Made by a program: the position numbers and the translations under genes. From assembly GCA_003564775.1 (NCBI GenBank), contig PXEI01000464.1:1-20883 (forward strand): a stretch of DNA of 20,883 nucleotides, read 5' to 3'. This document shows positions 13,692 to 19,787 of the stretch, piece by piece. The DNA is from Spirochaetaceae bacterium (GTDB taxonomy: Bacteria; Spirochaetota; Spirochaetia; DSM-27196; SLAA01). Each line of letters opens with the position of its first letter. The first letter of the stretch is position 1. The notes beneath the pieces were generated by a model that saw only the letters and a program-made list of their open reading frames with translations, was not told the origin of the DNA and searched no databases.

Positions 13692-14749
13692 GAGTTTCGG
13701 CCGTGGAATACACCGGAGTGGGCTTTGGCAAACTATTACTCTTTGGCGAGCATGCGGCGGTCTATGGGTACCCGGCCCTGGGCATTGCGCTCCCTCTCTG
13801 CACCACAGTTCACCTGGTAGATGAAGGGCTGCGTACAGAACTCAAACGGAGTACGGCGGAAAGCGGACTCAGCGCCCCGGACCTCCCAAAAAAGGACCGG
13901 GAGATAGTTCAGGCGCTGTGGGAAGATCTCTTTCGCTTTGCCAGCGACTCAGACAACCTGCTTGAGCATCTGCGCGAACGGCGGTTCACCCTGCAGGTGA
14001 GGAGTGATGTCCCCCGCAGCCGCGGACTTGGTTCCAGCGCCGCCGCCTGCGCTGCGTTTGCAGGCGCCTGGACCGCCATGGAGGTCGGTTCCAAGTTGCC
14101 CGACTCGCAACACGCCACCTGGCTGCTTGCACATAAGCTTGAACACCGTTTTCATGGGACACCGTCCGGCATCGACACCGGACTTGCGGTGTACGGCGGT
14201 TGTCGGAGCTTCCTGTTTAACGGCGGCGAGCTGCCGGAGACCCAGGCGCTCCCACCCCCCGCCTTCCCGATTGTGGCGGCTGCCGTGCCACGGGGGTCGG
14301 ACACCAAGGCGCTGGTGGCCGGTATTCGCCGTCGCCGCGAGGCCGGTGACCCGGTAGTCCACCAAGCCCTTGCACAGTTGGGACGCATTTCGGAGCAGGC
14401 TATAGATGCCGTTGCCGACGGGGCTCCGGCAGAGACAGTTGCAGCAGCGGCAAACGAGGCCGACTCGCTGTTGGTGGAACTTGAGTTAGACTCAGAGCAG
14501 GTGCGCTACGGGCTCCGCCTGGCGAAAGAGTATGGCGCACTCGGTGGAAAGATAAGTGGTGCAGGGGGAGGAGGGGCGTTCCTGGCTATGTTCGCTCCCA
14601 ACCAGGCTGAGGCCGCGGCAGCATTTGCAGCTGCCTTGCCAACAAAGCTGAAGAAAACCGGAGGCGAGGCCGAGGCAATTGTTATTCTACCGCCGCAGCT
14701 CAGGCCTCCGTCTACCAAGGCGGAATCTACCACCTCAGGTCCGGCCTAA
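13676..14749 (+). CDS. mvaK1: Mevalonate kinase
   Basis: GHMP kinase of 357 aa making mevalonate-5-phosphate. Motif 1 GFGKLLLFGEHAAVYG (16-31), the ATP loop PRSRGLGSSAAACAAF (113-128), catalytic Asp167 in HGTPSGIDTGLAVYGG, and motif 3 KISGAGGGGAF. The GTG at 13676 has AGGAG 8 bases upstream and overlaps the previous gene by 16 bases. A second in-frame GTG at 13703 also has AGGAG 8 bases upstream and would give MEYTGVGFGK, so the true start is uncertain. An in-frame ATG at 13613 lies deeper in the previous gene and lacks support. Last gene of the operon; its TAA overlaps the stop codon of the convergent aldolase gene by 4 bases. Confidence 0.93.
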   Translation: MHQRVGVSAVEYTGVGFGKLLLFGEHAAVYGYPALGIALPLCTTVHLVDEGLRTELKRSTAESGLSAPDLPKKDREIVQALWEDLFRFASDSDNLLEHLRERRFTLQVRSDVPRSRGLGSSAAACAAFAGAWTAMEVGSKLPDSQHATWLLAHKLEHRFHGTPSGIDTGLAVYGGCRSFLFNGGELPETQALPPPAFPIVAAAVPRGSDTKALVAGIRRRREAGDPVVHQALAQLGRISEQAIDAVADGAPAETVAAAANEADSLLVELELDSEQVRYGLRLAKEYGALGGKISGAGGGGAFLAMFAPNQAEAAAAFAAALPTKLKKTGGEAEAIVILPPQLRPPSTKAESTTSGPA

Positions 14750-15825
14750 CCGAAACTAAACTTATCCTTGGCATTCAGTTCATCAAAGGCTCGCATGAGA
14801 CGCTCAACGTACCCCTTTTCACCGGCATGCAACCATCCGCGCGGATCAATCTTTTTCTTGTTGGGTATGTCGGCACCTTCGGGGTTTCCAATCTGTGAGT
14901 GGAGGTACCCGTCGTTGGCGTCCATGTACTCCTTCACCGGCTTGGTGAATGCCCACTGGGTGTCGGTGTCGATGTTGAACTTGATCACACCGTACGAGAT
15001 TGCTTCGGTGATCTCTTTGGGATCCGACCCGGAACCACCGTGGAACACAAGGTACATCGGCTTGGCGGTCTTGGTGTTGCGCGCAGTGTGAACCCGTTCC
15101 TGTGAGTTCTTGAGGATATCGGGGCGCAGTTTGACATTTCCGGGCTTATACACGCCATGCGTGTTCCCAAATGCCGCAGCAACCAGAAAGCTTCCTACGG
15201 GTGCAAGTGCGTCGTAGGCCGCCAGCACTTCGTCCGGCTGGGTGTAGAGGCGTGAGCTGTCGATATCGGTATTGTCGACCCCGTCTTCCTCACCACCGGT
15301 AACGCCCAACTCAATCTCCAGGAACATATTGATCTTGTTCATGCGCTCAAGATACGTGCGCGATATCTCGATGTTCTCTTCAAGCGTTTCCTCGGAGAGA
15401 TCGAGCATGTGCGAACTAAACAGCGGTTCTTTGTTTGTTGAGAAGTACTGTTCACCGGCCGTGACCATGCCGTCCACCCACGGCAGGAGTTTCTTGGCGC
15501 AGTGGTCGGTGTGAAGCACAACTGGAACTCCGTACATTGGTGCAAGGGTTCGAACGTGCAAGGCACCCGCTATGGCGCCCGCTATTGCTGCCCGTTCGCC
15601 GGTGTTGTCAAGAAACTTTCCGGCGTTGAAATGCGCCCCGCCTGCTGAGAACTGCATGATAATTGGTGCATTTGCTTGACGCGCGGCTTCTAAGGCGCCG
15701 TTGATTGTGTTTGATCCGGTTACATTGACCGCAGGCAACGCGCATTGCTCTTCTTGGCAGTACGCAAAAAGTTCGTCGAGTTGTGTTCCGGTTACGACAC
15801 CCGGCTTGAGCTGTAATTTTCCCAT
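14746..15825 (-). CDS. fba: Class II fructose-bisphosphate aldolase
   Basis: Zinc-dependent aldolase of glycolysis/gluconeogenesis, 359 aa, of the E. coli FbaA (class IIA) type. Asp107 and zinc ligand His108 are in LHTDHCAKKLLPW. EIELGVTGGEEDGVDN (170-185) supplies a second metal site. His223 (GNTHGVYKPG) and His262 (VFHGGSGSD) complete the zinc site. FNIDTDTQWAF binds the substrate phosphate region. GGAGG 5 bases before the ATG at 15825 is a strong ribosome site. It is transcribed alone, convergent with the mevalonate operon and divergent from the glycosyltransferase gene. It supplies triose phosphates, but a regulatory link to the mevalonate genes is not evident. Confidence 0.96.
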   Translation of the reverse strand: MGKLQLKPGVVTGTQLDELFAYCQEEQCALPAVNVTGSNTINGALEAARQANAPIIMQFSAGGAHFNAGKFLDNTGERAAIAGAIAGALHVRTLAPMYGVPVVLHTDHCAKKLLPWVDGMVTAGEQYFSTNKEPLFSSHMLDLSEETLEENIEISRTYLERMNKINMFLEIELGVTGGEEDGVDNTDIDSSRLYTQPDEVLAAYDALAPVGSFLVAAAFGNTHGVYKPGNVKLRPDILKNSQERVHTARNTKTAKPMYLVFHGGSGSDPKEITEAISYGVIKFNIDTDTQWAFTKPVKEYMDANDGYLHSQIGNPEGADIPNKKKIDPRGWLHAGEKGYVERLMRAFDELNAKDKFSFG

Positions 15826-15846
15826 CTTATCCTCCTCGGAAATTTC

Positions 15847-15872
15847 GCATACATACTTGTGGTGACGTATGC
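15847..15872. repeat. Inverted repeat in the fba leader region
   Basis: GCATAC (15847-15852) and GTATGC (15867-15872) form a 6-bp inverted repeat separated by 14 bases, 22 bases upstream of the fba start. It could be an operator half-site pair or a stem in the fba 5' leader. I see no convincing -35/-10 pair for fba, so its promoter stays unassigned. Confidence 0.3.
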
Positions 15873-15918
15873 AGTACCATCTTAGCGCTTTTCGGCAGAT
15901 ACGGAAACAGGTGTTTTC

Positions 15919-15937
15919 AACCGAGGCTCTTTCGGTT
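15919..15937 (+). other. Small hairpin just before the glycosyltransferase ribosome site
   Basis: AACCGA (15919-15924) and TCGGTT (15932-15937) form a 6-bp stem with a 7-base loop. AGGA, the likely ribosome-binding site of the next gene, starts one base later and the ATG follows at 15951. Its closeness to the ribosome site could influence translation; this is inference from position. Confidence 0.3.
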
Positions 15938-15950
15938 AGGATCGCAGATC

Positions 15951-17153
15951 ATGCCAGATCACGGTGACCTCCCCCCAACATCGTCCAGTTGCTCAATTGT
16001 GTTTCTGGAAAGCTTCTATGGTGGGTCACACAGAGAATTCTGCGACTGCTTTGTACGACATTCGCGCCACAAGGTTGATGTACTCACGCTACCGGACGAA
16101 CACTGGGGCTGGCGCATGCGCTGGGCGGCACGGTATTTTGCGCAGCAGCTACTCACACGCACCCCCTACCAACTCATTCTGGCTACAGATCTGATAAACC
16201 TTTCAGACCTGCGCGCAGTTCTGAGCCACCATGGGTACCACGTTCCAATTCTCCTCTATATGCACGAGAATCAGTTGTCGTATCCACGGAGCGACGGCAA
16301 GGAGCCACCACTCGAACACGTCCTCACCGACATAAAGAACGTACTCGCCGCAGATCGCACCTTGTTTAACTCCGCGTTCCACCGCGACGCGTTTCTCAAC
16401 GCCGCCGACTCCGTGCTGCGAGGTTTTCCCGGCTTTGACACCAGCTCCGAGAGCACCCTGTTACGAGAGAACTCCACCGTGATGTATCCCGGGGTTGAGC
16501 ATTCGCATGGGACAAACACGACAGACTCCGCCGCACCGGGGCCGGCCGCAGAGACCACCGCAGAGGGGCCGGTTATCGTTTGGAACCACCGTTGGGAACC
16601 TGACAAACAGCCCGAGGTCTTTCGCCGGGTTATAGGGAAGCTGGATGAACAGGGCATGGAGTTTGGTCTGATTCTGCTGGGGCACCATCCACCGGAAGCT
16701 CAGTCGGCTGAGCTGGGGACCCACAACCGGGAGTTCGAGGCATTGTGCAGTAGATTCAGTCGCCGTATTATCCACTCCGGCTACGCGCATGACCGAGCCG
16801 AGTATTTTCACCTTCTCACCCGGGGCGATATCGTCATAAGCACCGCGATTCAGGAGAACTTTGGCCTTTCTATGCTGCAGGCAATAGATGCTGGCTGCTG
16901 GCCCTTAGCCCCAAACCGGCTGGCATACCCAGAGGTGCTTCCGGCCGAGGCCCATGCACACTGTCTGTACAACGACACGGCTGACCTCATCCGGAAGATT
17001 GAGCGTCTGTGGGAGGCCCGGCGCAGCTCGGCACCGGGCCACGTAGGGGAAACCCTCCGCCACACCCTACTCAAACGCGCGGCGGAGTTTCATTGGGAAC
17101 GACGCATAGGTCAGTACGACCGACTCATTGAGACGGTGGCACTCAAAGACTAG
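15951..17153 (+). CDS. tRNA-queuosine alpha-mannosyltransferase family glycosyltransferase (DUF3524)
   Basis: A 400-aa GT-B-type glycosyltransferase of the GTDC1/QTMAN family, whose animal member attaches mannose to queuosine in tRNA-Asp. Family motifs: FLESFYGGSHREFCD (18-32), LPDEHWGWRMRWAARYFA (47-64), LLYMHENQLSYP (101-112), VWNHRWEPDKQPE (210-222), GYAHDRAEYFHLL, and IQENFGLSMLQAIDAGCWPL with PNRLAYPEVLP (300-331), which is the nucleotide-sugar/E-x7-E-like region. Residues 182-206 are an extra low-complexity Thr/Ala-rich insert. The ATG at 15951 has AGGA about 9 bases upstream. Activity in bacteria is inferred from homology; the acceptor could differ. The stop codon overlaps that of the convergent dehydrogenase gene. 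Confidence 0.85.
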   Translation: MPDHGDLPPTSSSCSIVFLESFYGGSHREFCDCFVRHSRHKVDVLTLPDEHWGWRMRWAARYFAQQLLTRTPYQLILATDLINLSDLRAVLSHHGYHVPILLYMHENQLSYPRSDGKEPPLEHVLTDIKNVLAADRTLFNSAFHRDAFLNAADSVLRGFPGFDTSSESTLLRENSTVMYPGVEHSHGTNTTDSAAPGPAAETTAEGPVIVWNHRWEPDKQPEVFRRVIGKLDEQGMEFGLILLGHHPPEAQSAELGTHNREFEALCSRFSRRIIHSGYAHDRAEYFHLLTRGDIVISTAIQENFGLSMLQAIDAGCWPLAPNRLAYPEVLPAEAHAHCLYNDTADLIRKIERLWEARRSSAPGHVGETLRHTLLKRAAEFHWERRIGQYDRLIETVALKD

Positions 17154-18031
17154 GCGTCCCGCCCGTTTAGACGTTGGTACACCTTGTAGAGACCTTGTGT
17201 GCCGAGATCTTCCAGACCTTCGGCCATAGCGGCATGATAAAACTGCTGTGCCGTGGCAAGCCCCGGTAGCGCCAGCTTCATGCGGCGAGCTTCTTCCATT
17301 GCTATCCCAAGATCCTTGACGAAATGTTTAATGAAGAAGCCGGGGTCATAGTTACCCTGGGCGATCTTCGGGCCCAGATTATTCACTGCCCAGTTTGCAC
17401 CGGCGCCCTTACCAACCACCGAGATGACCTCTTCCATATCAAGACCGGCCGAGACCGCGTACATGAGAGCCTCCACAGTGCCAATCATACCGGCAGCAAC
17501 AAGTATCTGATTCACCATCTTGGTGTGCTGTCCAGAGCCAGCAGGACCAAGGAGTTTGATGTTCTGCCCCATGAGCTCGAACATTGGAAGCACCTCATCA
17601 TAGGCGCTCTGGTCGCCACCAACCATAATTGCAAGCTTGCCTTCACGGGCACCAGAATCTCCGCCGGAAACCGGGGCATCAAGCGTTCTCACACCCTTCT
17701 TGGCTGCGGCTTCAGAGATAGCAACCGCCAGACTGGGCTTAGATGTAGTCATGTCCACCAGAATTCCGCCTGCCGCAAGTCCGGCCAAGGCACCCGTAGC
17801 ACCCAACATGACCGACTCAACATCCTCAGGATAGCCGACAATGCTAAACACGCAGTCGCTTGCTTCGGCTACTCCTTGGGGAGTATCCTTCCAGACCGCA
17901 CCGGCCTGCAGCAGATCTTCAGCCTTTGATTTTGTTCGCGTAGTCACCGCAACTTCATACCCGGCCTTCAACAGGTGCCCGCACATGCTCTTGCCCATTA
18001 TTCCGGTTCCAATCCATCCGATACGTTTCAT
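17150..18031 (-). CDS. NAD(P)-dependent beta-hydroxyacid dehydrogenase
   Basis: A 293-aa member of the 3-hydroxyisobutyrate/tartronate-semialdehyde reductase family. The Rossmann motif GWIGTGIMGKSM is at 5-16. The substrate motif DAPVSGGDSGAREGKLAIMV is at 118-137, and the catalytic Lys171 is in GSGQHTKMVNQ. The C-terminal helical domain includes KGAGANWAVNN and FVKDLGIAMEEA. The start at 18031 gives MKRIGWIGTG and has AAGGAG 7 bases upstream; an in-frame extension to 18106 would precede this ribosome site and is rejected. The substrate cannot be fixed: glyoxylate/succinic-semialdehyde reductases, tartronate-semialdehyde reductases and 3-hydroxyisobutyrate dehydrogenases share these motifs. 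Single gene, divergent from the MgtC-like gene. Confidence 0.9.
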   Translation of the reverse strand: MKRIGWIGTGIMGKSMCGHLLKAGYEVAVTTRTKSKAEDLLQAGAVWKDTPQGVAEASDCVFSIVGYPEDVESVMLGATGALAGLAAGGILVDMTTSKPSLAVAISEAAAKKGVRTLDAPVSGGDSGAREGKLAIMVGGDQSAYDEVLPMFELMGQNIKLLGPAGSGQHTKMVNQILVAAGMIGTVEALMYAVSAGLDMEEVISVVGKGAGANWAVNNLGPKIAQGNYDPGFFIKHFVKDLGIAMEEARRMKLALPGLATAQQFYHAAMAEGLEDLGTQGLYKVYQRLNGRDA

Positions 18032-18055
18032 TTGTGGCTCCTTTGCAGTCGTGAG

Positions 18056-18085
18056 TTGAATTGTCGCATGACTCCATTGTACACT
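18056..18085 (+). promoter_or_regulatory. Promoter of the mgtC-like gene, abutting its start codon
   Basis: TTGAAT (18056-18061), an 18-base spacer and TACACT (18080-18085), each 4 of 6 consensus bases. Six bases later comes the ATG at 18092, with no Shine-Dalgarno between, so the mRNA is predicted to be leaderless. The -10 box overlaps the -10 box of the divergent dehydrogenase promoter. Confidence 0.5.
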
Positions 18086-18106
18086 TAGGCGATGGAATGG
18101 TTTCAA
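18076..18106 (-). promoter_or_regulatory. Promoter of the dehydrogenase gene
   Basis: On the minus strand TTGAAA (18106-18101), a 19-base spacer and TACAAT (18081-18076, 5 of 6 consensus bases). The spacer is one or two bases longer than ideal. The -35 lies inside the first codons of the mgtC-like gene and the -10 overlaps that gene's own -10 box, so the two promoters should exclude each other. Confidence 0.45.
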
Positions 18107-18799
18107 GCCCTTGTACTTAGTCAGGAAATTACTCTTGGTGTTTCAATCCTGCGCCTCTCGGTAACGGCAGTGCTCACCGGCCTTGTAGGCCTGGAGCGGC
18201 AGAGCAATAATCAGCCTGCAGGACTCAGGACCCACATTCTCATTGGAGCTGGCGCCTCACTCCTCATGCTGTTGTCGATCTATGTTCCGCAGCAGTACAG
18301 GGACTTTCCCTCCGGTGATCCGAGCCGCATAGCAGCCCAGGTTGTGTCCGGAATTGGTTTCCTGGGTGGGGGTGCGATACTCAGGTTCGGCGCAGATATC
18401 CGGGGCTTAACGACAGCGGCCTCTATCTGGACGGTTGCCGCCATAGGCCTGGCGGTCGGCGCCGGGTTGTTCGGTGCTGCAACCTTTGCCACCCTGCTTG
18501 TACTGTTTACCCTTATTACCCTGAACCAGGTTGAGCGGCGTTTCTTCCCCAAGCAGATGATGAAAACGCTCACCATCTACACCATGAACAGTAAGATTGG
18601 CGTAGAGGATATTCGTCGAGCAATTAGAAAAGCCGAGATCAAGATACGTTCTATAGATGTGCAGCACTCTATGAAGAACAAGCGCACACGATTCACGCTC
18701 ACGGTATATGTCCCGCAGTTCTACGACTTTGACCCTTTTTATCGTGAGCTGAACAAGCTCAACGACGTGTACAAGGTGACACTCGAAGAAGTACAATAG
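18092..18799 (+). CDS. MgtC/SapB family membrane protein
   Basis: A 235-aa inner-membrane protein of the MgtC/SapB family. Hydrophobic helices lie near 17-34, 47-65, 80-98, 107-123 and 126-145. The conserved GLVGLERQSNNQPAGLRTH (30-48) and DPSRIAAQVVSGIGFLGGGA (76-95) are diagnostic. A cytoplasmic C-terminal domain (about 155-235) has the beta-alpha-beta look of an ACT-like fold. Salmonella MgtC modulates the F-ATP synthase and phosphate uptake and helps survival at low magnesium; most other members are uncharacterised, so the role here is open. It is followed after 21 bases by the pseudo-GGDEF membrane protein, probably in one transcript. Confidence 0.9.
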   Translation: MEWFQALVLSQEITLGVSILRLSVTAVLTGLVGLERQSNNQPAGLRTHILIGAGASLLMLLSIYVPQQYRDFPSGDPSRIAAQVVSGIGFLGGGAILRFGADIRGLTTAASIWTVAAIGLAVGAGLFGAATFATLLVLFTLITLNQVERRFFPKQMMKTLTIYTMNSKIGVEDIRRAIRKAEIKIRSIDVQHSMKNKRTRFTLTVYVPQFYDFDPFYRELNKLNDVYKVTLEEVQ

Positions 18800-18820
18800 G
18801 AGTGGATGGGAGGTGAGGCT

Positions 18821-19759
18821 ATGGAGAAGCTCAACAAGAAGCAGATGCAGATGGAGGCTTTCCTCGCCGCACCACAACACGTCTTACTTCGTTGCGGCCT
18901 GCTGCTGGCCGTGCCACTCGTGGTACTCTGGCTACTCGCTACTCTTCCGTTCTATGGTTTCGGGCCAGAGTTACCGAGGATTGCGGGTTCGGCCGTTCTT
19001 ATTGTCGTCCTGAGCGGTGCCGGAGCATCTCTGATTAAGCTGCAGTACCGCATCATGAGCCTCCCTGGGGTAGATCACACACTACCGGTTAACTATGCCG
19101 CGGCCGCGTTGGTTTTTGCCATGCTTCTGGTAATCATGTCAGAAACTGAACCGCAGTTTCTAGCCATGGGTAGGCTCATTCAAGTTACGGTGCTCGCAGG
19201 CCCGGCCATGGTATTTGTTCCAGCGCTGGTGTACACCATTGGATACAAGCTGCTGGTCGAGCGGATGATCATGCGTAACACCACCATCGACTTCAACTAT
19301 TTGGCTGGATACCGTCACCTGGAAGAGCAGCTGTCCGGTGTATGGGAAGGCCCACAGGAGTTCGGCGAGCCCCTGAGCCTGATGCTGCTCCAGTTCCGCC
19401 CGCAAGAGCGCACTATCTCACCAGCCGCGCCAGACAGCAGTCAGTATCAGCTCGATATCGTTGAGAGAGCTCTTCCCATTGTGGAAGAGAATATTCGCAA
19501 CAACGATATCGCTGGCCTGTTCTCATCCGACGCCATCTGGGTGATCCTTGGCCGAACAGGCGCCGACAGTGTAGCTATCCCGCGAGAACGCATTCAGTCA
19601 CGACTGCAAGCAGACGCCGAGTTCGCAGCCGCAATCAGGCGAGAGGGACTCGATGTGGTTCCGGGCGTGGCGAGTTATCGTCGTGACATGGAATCCCCAC
19701 AACACCTGATCCGGGCCGCAGAAGAAGCGTTGCTTCCGCAGCTTGCCCGCTTGAAATGA
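18821..19759 (+). CDS. Four-helix membrane protein with degenerate GGDEF-like domain
   Basis: I do not recognise this 312-aa protein as a named family. Four hydrophobic segments (about 24-44, 54-74, 91-107 and 120-141) form an N-terminal membrane part. The rest (183-312) is cytoplasmic and has the layout of a GGDEF domain: a first strand LSLMLLQF, a helix, then DIAGLFSSDAIWVIL where GGDEF enzymes have R-x-GGDEF-x-x-L, and later VVPGVASYRRDMESPQHLIRAAEEAL, matching the SiGVA-y...LixxADxAL end. The signature reads SSDAI at 235-239, so cyclase activity is not expected. It may bind nucleotide or act as a structural sensor output. The start at 18821 is chosen because GGGAGG lies 7 bases upstream; an ATG at 18806 lacks proper spacing. 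Probably co-transcribed with the mgtC-like gene. Confidence 0.75.
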   Translation: MEKLNKKQMQMEAFLAAPQHVLLRCGLLLAVPLVVLWLLATLPFYGFGPELPRIAGSAVLIVVLSGAGASLIKLQYRIMSLPGVDHTLPVNYAAAALVFAMLLVIMSETEPQFLAMGRLIQVTVLAGPAMVFVPALVYTIGYKLLVERMIMRNTTIDFNYLAGYRHLEEQLSGVWEGPQEFGEPLSLMLLQFRPQERTISPAAPDSSQYQLDIVERALPIVEENIRNNDIAGLFSSDAIWVILGRTGADSVAIPRERIQSRLQADAEFAAAIRREGLDVVPGVASYRRDMESPQHLIRAAEEALLPQLARLK

Positions 19760-19780
19760 GTGAGCTGCGTAGATTATAGT
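19751..19780 (+). promoter_or_regulatory. Promoter of the aminotransferase gene, predicted leaderless
   Basis: TTGAAA (19751-19756, 5 of 6), an 18-base spacer and TATAGT (19775-19780, 5 of 6). The ATG at 19788 is 7 bases beyond the -10 box and no Shine-Dalgarno is present. The -35 overlaps the last codons of the preceding gene. Confidence 0.6.
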
Positions 19781-19787
19781 CGAACCC

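Noticed and set aside
18032..18106. N-terminal extension of the dehydrogenase to 18106
   Set aside because: It would put the AAGGAG ribosome site and the -10 box inside the coding region; the family starts at the Rossmann strand given by the ATG at 18031.
18806..18820. ATG at 18806 as start of the membrane protein
   Set aside because: AGGAG lies only 3 bases before it, while the ATG at 18821 has GGGAGG at 7 bases.
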